Positions 1 to 5,434 of a stretch of 19,796 nucleotides of DNA are shown piece after piece. A model generated the notes under the pieces. That model saw only the letters and a program-made list of their open reading frames with translations, was not told where the DNA came from and searched no databases. Source of the stretch: Promicromonosporaceae bacterium (lineage in GTDB: Bacteria > Actinomycetota > Actinomycetes > Actinomycetales > Cellulomonadaceae). The stretch's first letter is position 1. The number at the start of each line of letters is the position of its first letter. The DNA is taken from positions 1-19,796 of the forward strand of contig WQZL01000021.1 in assembly GCA_009780755.1 (NCBI GenBank), read 5' to 3'. The position numbers and the translations under genes were made by a program.

Positions 1-297
1 CACTTTAAGCCACGCCGGGAACGACCGGGCACCCTGAAGCGCCCACCGCCCATCAACATCAAGCACCGGCAACATACACAACCGCGCCGCTGCCTCTCGT
101 GATTCCAAACGCCGGATTTCCCGCTCGGCAGTGGCTAGGGTATCGAAATCAACGTCTCGTAAACAACCAGAAACTGCATCATCGGTGGCTAGATTGGTTA
201 ACAATTCTACGCCTTGCCGCAATAACGCAACCGCCTCAGCAAGACGTTGAGCAGAAGTGCGCAACACCTCACCCTGATCGCCAGTTTGAGTAATCAT
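1..297 (-). CDS. DUF222 / 13E12-repeat HNH-family protein, N-terminal part (runs off left edge)
   Basis: The minus strand is open for 99 codons from an ATG at 297 to the window edge, with a strong AGGAGG site (plus-strand 304-309) six bases upstream. The product begins MITQTGDQGEVLRTSAQRLA and contains a basic helix EIRRLESREAAARL followed by DGRWALQGARSFPAWL. This resembles the N-terminal DUF222 region of actinobacterial 13E12-repeat proteins, in which a W-x(n)-G-A-x-S-x-x-x-WL stretch is typical and an HNH nuclease motif lies near the C-terminus. The HNH part would lie outside the window and cannot be confirmed. These genes are often multicopy in actinobacteria and their role is poorly defined. 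It is divergent from hisB. The family call is from pattern memory; that the ORF is real is well supported by the ribosome binding site and uninterrupted frame. Confidence 0.72.
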   Translation of the reverse strand, partial: MITQTGDQGEVLRTSAQRLAEAVALLRQGVELLTNLATDDAVSGCLRDVDFDTLATAEREIRRLESREAAARLCMLPVLDVDGRWALQGARSFPAWLKV

Positions 298-368
298 CAC
301 ACACCTCCTCAAACGAATGCTAAAACAGCTACTCCGCCCCTACGCGGGCCTTTCTGGTTGATGCTTTT

Positions 369-397
369 ATTCTAGCAGACAGGCGTCCAACATGCAA
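369..397 (-). promoter_or_regulatory. Candidate sigma70-type promoter for the DUF222 gene
   Basis: On the minus strand TTGCAT (plus 392-397) and TAGAAT (plus 369-374) are separated by 17 bases. The -10 box matches TATAAT at five of six positions; the -35 box is weak, with only TTG conserved. The -10 box is preceded by TGC, which resembles an extended -10. It would give a leader of roughly 65 bases before the ATG at 297. Inferred from sequence only. Confidence 0.4.
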
Positions 398-460
398 CAG
401 ATGCCTGCCCCGAGTAGCATGAAATGCATCACATTGCTAAGGTGGTCACAGGCTTTCTTG

Positions 461-528
461 GTTTCGACACTGCCTCCTTTGTCGGCCTACTCAACCAACT
501 GCACTCGGGTGGTTGAGCTTGTCGAAAC
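461..528. repeat. REP-like nested inverted repeat
   Basis: Two pairs of perfect 8-base arms are nested: TTTCGACA (462-469) pairs with TGTCGAAA (520-527), and CTCAACCA (490-497) pairs with TGGTTGAG (510-517). The right half, TGGTTGAGCTTGTCGAAA, is contiguous, while the left half has 20 extra bases between its two arm segments. I recall TGGTTGAG..TGTCGAAAC-type sequences as dispersed repeats in high-GC actinobacterial genomes; this cannot be verified from one copy here. It lies in the divergent gap between the DUF222 gene and hisB. Confidence 0.5.
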
Positions 529-534
529 TATCCA

Positions 535-549
535 GGACAAGGATTGTCC
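535..549. promoter_or_regulatory. Short palindrome upstream of hisB
   Basis: GGACAA and TTGTCC are perfect 6-base arms separated by GGA, 122 bases before hisB. The symmetry and position fit a small operator, but no regulator is identified and chance occurrence is possible. Confidence 0.22.
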
Positions 550-600
550 AACCCCCTGGGACGAAGTGGTGATGCCGACACGCCGCTTCCTGACTGTTCA

Positions 601-623
601 ACCAGCCGATTATGTTGGCTGGT
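601..623. promoter_or_regulatory. Inverted repeat in the hisB leader
   Basis: ACCAGCC (601-607) and GGCTGGT (617-623) form a perfect 7-base stem around a 9-base AT-rich loop, 47 bases before the hisB ATG. It could be an operator or an RNA hairpin in the leader. The loop contains TATGTT, a possible -10, but no good -35 is spaced correctly. There is no T-run, so it is not a typical terminator. Confidence 0.28.
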
Positions 624-670
624 CGTGGGAGAATTGAGGCAGTATCAACCGTCAGGATCAAGGAGCAAAG

Positions 671-1270
671 ATGAGCCGCACCGCTCGCATCGAACGCACT
701 ACCAGCGAATCGTCCGTGATTGTCGAACTCAATCTCGACGGCACCGGCGCCGCCAGCATCGACACCTCCGTGCCGTTTTATGACCACATGCTCACCGCGC
801 TCGGCAAGCACTCCCTGATTGACCTGCGAGTCAAGGCCAGCGGCGACACCCACATCGATGCTCACCACACCGTTGAGGACGTTGCCATCTGCATCGGCGA
901 TGCCTTGCGCGAGGCTCTGGGCGACAAGGCCGGGATTGCCCGCTTTGGGGACGCCACCGTGCCGCTCGATGAGGCGCTGGCCTTTGCCGTGGTCGATGTA
1001 TCCGGACGGCCCTTCGTTGTTCATGAGGGGGAGCCGGAGGGGCAGGAATATCACCTGATCGGCGGACATTTCACCGGATCGCTCACCCGGCATGTGTTCG
1101 AATCTATCGCGCTACACGCGGGCATCTGCCTGCATGTGCGCCTGTTGGCCGGGCGCGACCCGCACCACATTGTCGAGGCGCAGTTCAAGGCCGTGGCTCG
1201 CGCCCTACGGGCCGCCATCGCCCCCGACCCCCGCGTGGATGGCGTGCCATCCACCAAGGGCGCCCTCTGA
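671..1270 (+). CDS. hisB: Imidazoleglycerol-phosphate dehydratase HisB
   Basis: This 199-residue enzyme dehydrates imidazoleglycerol phosphate to imidazole-acetol phosphate in histidine synthesis; it is a cytoplasmic, Mn-dependent multimer. The family motifs are all present: FYDHML (36-41), the metal-binding DAHHTVED (63-70), GRDPHHIVEA (161-170) and the C-terminal STKGAL. The length is that of the monofunctional actinobacterial form without the HisB phosphatase domain. ATG 671 follows AGGAG (661-665) at five bases. The gene starts a plus-strand run with the repeat gene and priA. Unlike many actinobacterial clusters it is not preceded by hisD-hisC, since the neighbour upstream is the divergent DUF222 gene. 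Identification is secure. Confidence 0.97.
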   Translation: MSRTARIERTTSESSVIVELNLDGTGAASIDTSVPFYDHMLTALGKHSLIDLRVKASGDTHIDAHHTVEDVAICIGDALREALGDKAGIARFGDATVPLDEALAFAVVDVSGRPFVVHEGEPEGQEYHLIGGHFTGSLTRHVFESIALHAGICLHVRLLAGRDPHHIVEAQFKAVARALRAAIAPDPRVDGVPSTKGAL

Positions 1271-1286
1271 ACGCCGGGAGCAGACC

Positions 1287-2036
1287 ATGACCGCTACCCC
1301 CGACTTACCGGAAGTGCCCGATGATCTCAGTGGCCTCGGGGGGTTCCCCGACGACCTGAGTGGACTCATCGAGATTCCTGACGACCTAAGCGGGTTGGAC
1401 AGACTCGCCGCGGCGCTGTCGGAGCCTACCGTCAAGGCAGGCGCGGGAGATGTCGAGCTGCCTGCCGCTCCCGACCTTCCTGACGACCTCCTGATTCCCG
1501 ATGATCTCTCTGGTCTCACCAAGCCCGCCCGGTTGGAGGGGGCCGTGTTGGTGACGCCGATTGACTCGGCAAAGGCACTGGCGGCCACCTGCTCACTTGA
1601 AGGTATAGCGGCCGATGTTGTTGAGTCGGAGGTTGGGGCGCTAGTGGTGTTGCGTGATCTTGATGGCGATGCGCTCGAGCAGGCCGCCACCACGATTACT
1701 TCCCGGATTATGGGTGTACTGATGGTGCTGGTCACCCGGAGGCAGGGGCAGGTCACGGCAATGCGTTTTGCGAACGGAGAGTCGCACGGTGAGGTCTCGC
1801 TGGCGTTGCTGCTGGCCAACGCCCCCGAGGAGGTTGAGGATTTGTTGCTTGGGCCGGTTGACCTAGCCGCGCTGAAACCAATCGACACTGCCAAAATTGG
1901 CAGGGCAAAAGCCCTGTGGATGCTTGGCGCCGTCAATCGAGAGATGCATCGGGAACGGATGCAGAACGCCTCCGAGGCCCGCAAGGCAAACCGTGAGGCC
2001 AAAAAGGCCGCGAGGAATGAGGGCGATAATGGCTGA
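1287..2036 (+). CDS. Unrecognised protein with four PDDLSGL repeats, within the his cluster
   Basis: A 249-residue protein with ATG at 1287, six bases after GGGAG, 16 bases behind hisB and overlapping the start of priA by eight bases. Placement and coupling imply co-expression with hisB and priA. PDDLSGL occurs at residues 11-17, 21-27, 31-37 and 71-77, with a partial PDDLL at 65-69; the first three are exactly 10 residues apart. The N-terminal ~80 residues are acidic and proline-rich, probably disordered. Residues ~80-200 alternate beta-like and helical stretches and look like a compact domain. The C-terminus is a basic helix rich in Arg, Lys and Ala (NREMHRERMQNASEARKANR). There is no signal peptide or TM segment. 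I do not recognise the family and see no HisH glutaminase motif. The repeats suggest a multivalent docking segment, which is inference. Confidence 0.85.
   Translation: MTATPDLPEVPDDLSGLGGFPDDLSGLIEIPDDLSGLDRLAAALSEPTVKAGAGDVELPAAPDLPDDLLIPDDLSGLTKPARLEGAVLVTPIDSAKALAATCSLEGIAADVVESEVGALVVLRDLDGDALEQAATTITSRIMGVLMVLVTRRQGQVTAMRFANGESHGEVSLALLLANAPEEVEDLLLGPVDLAALKPIDTAKIGRAKALWMLGAVNREMHRERMQNASEARKANREAKKAARNEGDNG
1317..1517 (+). repeat. Protein-level PDDLSGL repeats with scrambled codons
   Basis: The four units are coded with different synonymous codons. The glycine uses GGC, GGA, GGG and GGT in turn; serine uses AGT, AGT, AGC and TCT; the last leucine uses CTC, CTC, TTG and CTC. The peptide is therefore kept while the DNA has diverged. 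Confidence 0.85.
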
Positions 2037-2760
2037 CCGGCTGATCCTGCTACCCGCCGTCGATGTCGCTGGCGGGCAGGCCGTGCGACTGGTTCAGGGC
2101 GAGGCGGGCACCGAGACCGGCTACGGCGACCCGCTGGCCGCCGCCCTCGATTGGCAGTCCGGGGGAGCCGAATGGCTGCACCTAGTAGACCTGGATGCGG
2201 CCTTCGGGCGCGGCGCCAATACTGAGCAGATTGCCGAAGTGGTGGCCGCGTTGGACATCAACGTAGAACTCTCCGGCGGTATCCGCGATGATGCCTCCCT
2301 GGAGCGCGCGCTGGGCACCGGGGCTAGGCGCATAAACCTGGGCACTGCCGCCATCGAGAAGCCGAAGTGGACGGCGCAGGTGATCGCCGAGTACGGCGAC
2401 CAGGTGGCGGTGGGGCTAGATGTGCGCGGCGCCACCCTGGCCGGTCGTGGTTGGACCAGCGAGGGCGGCGACCTGTGGGCCACGCTCGACCGGCTCAACG
2501 AGGCAGGTTGTGTTCGCTACGTGGTCACGGATGTCACCAAGGACGGCACCCTGCGCGGCCCCAACGTCGAACTGCTGCGCAAGGTCGCTTCCCGCACGGA
2601 TGCAGCCGTGGTGGCCTCCGGCGGCATCGCCACCCTAGATGATCTGTGCATTCTGCGCGGGTTAGTGCCGGAGGGTATCGATGCCGCCATCATCGGCAAA
2701 GCCCTCTACGCCGGCGCCTTCACTCTCCCCGAAGCCCTTGATGTGGCCGGAAGGCCGTAA
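2029..2760 (+). CDS. priA: Phosphoribosyl isomerase PriA/HisA
   Basis: A 243-residue (beta-alpha)8 barrel that isomerises ProFAR to PRFAR in histidine synthesis; in many actinobacteria the same enzyme (PriA) also does the TrpF step of tryptophan synthesis. The catalytic aspartates are visible in PAVDV (Asp12) and TDVTKDGT (Asp168). PriA-like signatures are VELSGGIRDD (79-88), RINLGTAAIEKP and GRGWTSEGGDLW (139-150), which match my memory of Mycobacterium PriA rather than enterobacterial HisA. ATG 2029 lies inside the end of the upstream gene, with GAGGG five bases before it. Dual substrate use is a family expectation, not shown here; a separate trpF elsewhere would weaken it. The gene converges with the low-GC minus-strand island. 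Confidence 0.95.
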   Translation: MADRLILLPAVDVAGGQAVRLVQGEAGTETGYGDPLAAALDWQSGGAEWLHLVDLDAAFGRGANTEQIAEVVAALDINVELSGGIRDDASLERALGTGARRINLGTAAIEKPKWTAQVIAEYGDQVAVGLDVRGATLAGRGWTSEGGDLWATLDRLNEAGCVRYVVTDVTKDGTLRGPNVELLRKVASRTDAAVVASGGIATLDDLCILRGLVPEGIDAAIIGKALYAGAFTLPEALDVAGRP

Positions 2761-2775
2761 ATCAGCGTTGCCGAC

Positions 2776-2949
2776 TCACCGAATAAACTGAATCGAGTCA
2801 AGCACATTCTCTGCAACTCGCTGCGCTGTTTCGTCGCCCGTAGGCCAGCCAACTCGTACCGTGTAGAACCAGCCAGGAACATAGATCATCAGTGTCAACT
2901 ACTGTGCGGCCCCTTTGCCTAAGTCATCAGCCGCCCAGCCTACTACGCA
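2776..2949 (-). pseudogene. Decayed C-terminal tail of an unidentified gene
   Basis: The minus-strand frame reads a natural-looking C-terminus (VVGWAADDLGKGAAQ, stop, LTLMIYVPGWFYTVRVGW) ending with VAENVLDSIQFIR and a TGA at 2776-2778. It is broken by an in-frame TAG at 2899-2901. Upstream of 2949 the frame is blocked by TAG, while the neighbouring frame (2950 onward) is open for a few residues, suggesting a frameshift or deletion. The protein-like composition on both sides of the TAG argues that this is the end of a once longer gene, not random DNA. The family is not identified. It sits between priA and the membrane-protein genes, at the likely boundary of the island. Confidence 0.5.
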
Positions 2950-2993
2950 CTAGTAGCGTTACATAGGCACCTGGCTTCGTGTACTCCGTGTTC

Positions 2994-3407
2994 TCATGGA
3001 ATGAAAATGAGTAAAATCGAAATGGTAAGCAACAAGAGCGCGCCGACAAGCGTGCCTTTTCTGTATATTCGTTCCGCTGGGGCCGATGAAATTTTTAAAA
3101 CCAGTCCCCAGGCAAACAAAAAGAGTTCGCAGGAAAAAGATAGCGCGCTGATGGTGACATGAATCCTCACGGCGGCAAGGTTGTTTCCGATGGTGGCACC
3201 AAAACTCATCACGATGAAAACAGTGATACTGGTGTGCTCAAAAGACCAAGAATCATGAAGGCGCAACCGGGGCGCCGTTCGCGTGAAAGTTGTTTCTGAC
3301 TTGCTGCGTCCGAGGCTTTTAGTGAGGATGTTGATGCTTCCGACCAAGTCATACATTCTATCCGAGGATAGATGCCAATGATCCTTGGTGCATATTGTCT
3401 TTGTCAT
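2994..3407 (-). CDS. Small three-TM membrane protein of unknown function
   Basis: A 137-residue protein; ATG 3407 follows AAAGG at seven bases. A soluble N-terminal ~58 residues are followed by TM1 (~59-80, ITVFIVMSFGATIG), TM2 (~84-107, ISALSFSCELFLFAWGLVL), a basic loop (AERIYRKG) and a C-terminal TM3 (GALLLLTISILLIFIP). The layout of soluble head, two TMs, basic loop and final TM is the same as in the gene at 4973-5434 and the interrupted gene at 4298-4723, although sequence identity is low. It is the last gene of the minus-strand low-GC run. By position and topology I infer a possible immunity-type or accessory membrane protein for the hydrolase upstream; no direct evidence of function. 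Confidence 0.65.
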   Translation of the reverse strand: MTKTICTKDHWHLSSDRMYDLVGSINILTKSLGRSKSETTFTRTAPRLRLHDSWSFEHTSITVFIVMSFGATIGNNLAAVRIHVTISALSFSCELFLFAWGLVLKISSAPAERIYRKGTLVGALLLLTISILLIFIP

Positions 3408-3461
3408 CGCTTAACCTTTGGTTGTGTCAATTGCTCGGCGCGTAGGGGGGATGGTCATACG

Positions 3462-4301
3462 TTATCGCCACCATTCGTATCTAGGTTCGTCTTCGTCGGT
3501 GCTGGTGGGTGATGACTTTTGCGGGCTAGCGGCCCCATCGTCTGCTTGGTTGGGAGCGCTTGTTTTAGTGGTTGCGTCCGTTGCTTCGTGGGGTGTCAAG
3601 CTGCGGGTGGACTGTGAGCTGTAGATGTCATCCATCTGATAAGGGTTACAGTCTGGACAGACTGGGCCTTCTATCACCTGCAGTGGCATTTCGGTAGCGC
3701 GGGTGATTGCGCGCAGCATCATGCCGAGGCAGCCAGCTATTACAGTGGTTAAGAGCGCGATGCGCCAGTGGTCATTTGCATGTTGAAGCCTATCCCCATT
3801 CCTCGGGAGGTGGCTCACTGTTGCGAGTCCTATACCGTGACCAATAAACAGAGCCAGCACAGCCGTGAACCACATGGCGCTTTCGATGAGTTTCAGAATT
3901 CTCCTTGCACCTGTGACGTGACTATCCGCGCGCAGCAGCGGTATCGCTTGGCTGCTTTGTAAGTGGCCGAGGTTATGCGTATCTTCTTCTCCATCACCAA
4001 CGAGGCAAAAGCAAGCTAAGGCTTTTTCCCTTTGTGATGACTCTTTAGCGGTGCGCGCAGCTGCGAGCAGCACTGTGGCGACTATCCCAGAGATCACGGC
4101 GGTGAAGATTGCAGCGCGCATCAAGTTCCAGACTTGCTGAACGGTGTTCGCGTTCGGAGATGCGGTATGGCCAAATAGTGCGCAGCCATTAAACAAGACA
4201 AGCCCAGCCATAAACCACAACACCACCCCAAGAATTCTCAAAATTTTGGCGCTGGTTGCGGCCACATTGAGATCGTTGACTATAGTCACTTCCTTGTTCA
4301 T
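3462..4301 (-). CDS. Membrane protein with internally duplicated two-TM unit
   Basis: A 279-residue protein whose ATG (4301) overlaps by four bases (ATGA) the end of the extended frame of the upstream interrupted gene. It lacks a good Shine-Dalgarno, so coupling is likely. Two related two-TM units are visible: the first starts KILRILGVVLWFMAGLVLFNG (~residues 19-39) with second helix AAIFTAVISGIVATVLLAAAR; the second starts RILKLIESAMWFTAVLALFIG with second helix RIALLTTVIAGCLGMMLRAI. After the last TM there is a CPDC motif (CPDCN) and a polar, acidic Ser/Thr/Asp-rich tail ending RYEWWR, probably cytoplasmic. No known family recognised. In context it is a fourth membrane protein behind the hydrolase; an immunity-type role is inference. 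Confidence 0.72.
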   Translation of the reverse strand: MNKEVTIVNDLNVAATSAKILRILGVVLWFMAGLVLFNGCALFGHTASPNANTVQQVWNLMRAAIFTAVISGIVATVLLAAARTAKESSQREKALACFCLVGDGEEDTHNLGHLQSSQAIPLLRADSHVTGARRILKLIESAMWFTAVLALFIGHGIGLATVSHLPRNGDRLQHANDHWRIALLTTVIAGCLGMMLRAITRATEMPLQVIEGPVCPDCNPYQMDDIYSSQSTRSLTPHEATDATTKTSAPNQADDGAASPQKSSPTSTDEDEPRYEWWR

Positions 4302-4396
4302 GGAACTAAAAAGCGATCAAGGGCAATAAAAAACAAAAGTAAGACGACAATCAGCATGATGATCGGAGTTGCGCCGAGAACAAGACCGGCCTTGGC
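4298..4396 (-). pseudogene. Third TM segment separated from its gene by an in-frame TGA
   Basis: Directly after the TGA at 4397-4399 the same frame continues for 32 codons (AKAGLVLGATPIIMLIVVLL and so on, ending LDRFLVP) to a TGA that overlaps the start of the next gene as ATGA. This stretch aligns without gaps to the third TM of the paralog at 4973-5434: VSN-stop-AKAGLVLG against VSDWALAALFLS. The stop falls on the Trp position, where TGG to TGA is a single change. See the finding for interpretation. Confidence 0.6.
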
Positions 4397-4723
4397 TCAG
4401 TTCGACACGGGAATTTTGCTCTTCTTAGCTGATCTTATGCAACGAATTGACATAATGAATCCTGCCAGTACTAGAACAGCTCCAATATGAATCACCCACC
4501 ACCACCTGCTGCTATCCGGGCCGCTATGCCAGCCGTTGAAGCTGACTATTGCCATTACTATTATGCCGAGCGAAAGCAGCGTAAGTGAGATGATTGCGCG
4601 TCTGCGATGTGATGTAATTTTGACTAAAGATTCTTGAGGTTCGATCGCCGAGATGCGCTCGGTAAACTCAGTTGCTCTCTCCCGCAAAGCCGTTTTTGTG
4701 CACATCCAATAAAACCGAGACAT
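4397..4723 (-). CDS. Small membrane protein, paralog of the 4973-5434 gene, shortened by TGA
   Basis: From ATG 4723 the frame gives 108 residues; an upstream TTG at 4783 would give 128. Neither start has a convincing ribosome binding site. The core HRRRAIISLTLLSLGIIVMA, then SFNGWHSGPDSSRWWW and VLAGFIMSIRCIRSAKKSK, matches the paralog's CLSLIGFCSALILVSNGFRIGPNP and FGLAGFTKSIHSIVTARRR: two TMs around an NG-x-x-x-GP loop, then a basic stretch. The gene ends at TGA 4397-4399, one TM short of its paralog, and the missing TM lies in frame behind the stop. It may be a recently inactivated copy or a functional short form. Confidence 0.5.
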   Translation of the reverse strand: MSRFYWMCTKTALRERATEFTERISAIEPQESLVKITSHRRRAIISLTLLSLGIIVMAIVSFNGWHSGPDSSRWWWVIHIGAVLVLAGFIMSIRCIRSAKKSKIPVSN

Positions 4724-4833
4724 CGACCAAAAGACAGCATTCCCGCGGTAATCAATGCCATCGTTGTCGAAACTTGCCGACAAATCCGACCGGCATTGGA
4801 ATTAGGAGTATTTACGCTCAAAGCTTTAATCAT
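4624..4833 (-). pseudogene. Possible remnant of a further paralog (TM2 region only)
   Basis: A second minus-strand frame, overlapping the gene above, reads NAGRICRQVSTTMALITAGM then LSFGRCLGF. An ungapped match to the TM2 of the 4397-4723 product (RWWWVIHIGAVLVLAGFIMS, IRC) gives shared R, L, A-G and R-C positions. The preceding TM1 is absent. This could be debris from tandem duplication, but the similarity is short and hydrophobic, so chance is possible. Confidence 0.22.
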
Positions 4834-4967
4834 TTCTTTGTTCTATTGACAGAGGAGGCCGAAACGAACCTGCGCTCTGAGTCGTGGTATTCGCACAACA
4901 AACACCACTGACGACTCAGGAGGCTAAGCCAAGTTTGTTTGAACAGTTTGTCACGAAGCTCACGCAT
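4830..4967 (-). CDS. Possible 45-codon ORF behind the paralog gene
   Basis: ATG 4967 follows GAGG at nine bases and lies five bases after the stop of the 4973-5434 gene; its TGA overlaps the ATG at 4833. The product (MRELRDKLFKQTWLSLLSRQ and onward) has no recognised feature. The good spacing is the only support; it may be spurious. Confidence 0.2.
   Translation of the reverse strand: MRELRDKLFKQTWLSLLSRQWCLLCEYHDSERRFVSASSVNRTKK
4877..4919. repeat. Inverted repeat between the paralogous membrane genes
   Basis: CTGAGTCGT (4877-4885) and ACGACTCAG (4911-4919) are perfect 9-base arms; inner GTGGT and ACCAC could extend the stem past a TG bulge. No T-run follows on either strand, so it is not a standard intrinsic terminator. 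It could limit readthrough or stabilise the upstream transcript. Confidence 0.4.
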
Positions 4968-4972
4968 ATAAC

Positions 4973-5434
4973 TCATCCTCTAAACGCGAATAGCCAGTAC
5001 AGAAACATAGACACAATAATCGTTGATAAAAGAACCGGGATCATGCTTAGAAACAAGGCTGCCAACGCCCAATCAGAGACCTTGTCTTTTCGTCGTCTCG
5101 CTGTCACAATTGAATGAATGGACTTTGTGAATCCCGCCAATCCAAACACCGCGGCACTACCAACCAATGCCAACCATTCGCCTGGATTTGGCCCGATGCG
5201 AAACCCGTTTGAAACAAGGATCAAGGCAGAGCAGAAACCAATCAACGATAGACAAAAGGCAATCATGGAGTGTCGCGCGTAACGTTTATTGTTTGCCGTC
5301 GTGCAACAAGTTTCAGATTGTAAAGTTTTCTGACTTGAATTTACTCGCGAATTTTTGCGAGCGCACTGGAACTCTATATCAGACTTGAAGGAGTTCGCAG
5401 GACGCCCTGTAGTCGTCTCATTTGTTTCGCTCAT
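4973..5434 (-). CDS. Three-TM membrane protein coupled to the hydrolase gene; candidate immunity protein
   Basis: A 153-residue protein whose ATG (5434) overlaps the stop of the hydrolase gene by four bases (ATGA), with no own Shine-Dalgarno, so it is probably translated by coupling. A polar, Asn/Ser/Thr-rich N-terminal ~55 residues precedes TM1 (SMIAFCLSLIGFCSALILVS), a GFRIGPNPGEW loop, TM2 (LALVGSAAVFGLAGF), a basic loop (TARRRKDK) and TM3 (WALAALFLSMIPVLLSTIIV, continuing SMFLYWLF). The gene at 4397-4723 is a diverged copy. Family not recognised. In toxin systems the gene placed directly after the effector usually encodes its immunity partner, and a membrane location would suit a lipid-attacking hydrolase; this is inference from gene order. 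Confidence 0.75.
   Translation of the reverse strand: MSETNETTTGRPANSFKSDIEFQCARKNSRVNSSQKTLQSETCCTTANNKRYARHSMIAFCLSLIGFCSALILVSNGFRIGPNPGEWLALVGSAAVFGLAGFTKSIHSIVTARRRKDKVSDWALAALFLSMIPVLLSTIIVSMFLYWLFAFRG

Noticed and set aside
392..637. 81-codon plus-strand frame before hisB
   Set aside because: It runs through the REP-like element and both palindromes and lacks a ribosome binding site.
491..1093. 200-codon minus-strand frame over hisB
   Set aside because: It is antisense to a secure hisB gene; the product is low-complexity in Gly/Ala/Val and shows no family features.
1205..2002. 265-codon minus-strand frame over the repeat gene
   Set aside because: It is Ser/Arg-rich and its RSSG repeats are just the reverse of the PDDLSGL codons; the plus-strand gene has the ribosome binding sites and coupling.
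4397..4399. TGA read as Trp throughout the genome
   Set aside because: hisB, priA-cluster repeat gene, prcB, prcA, hisF and others end at TGA with tight downstream starts, so TGA is a normal stop here.
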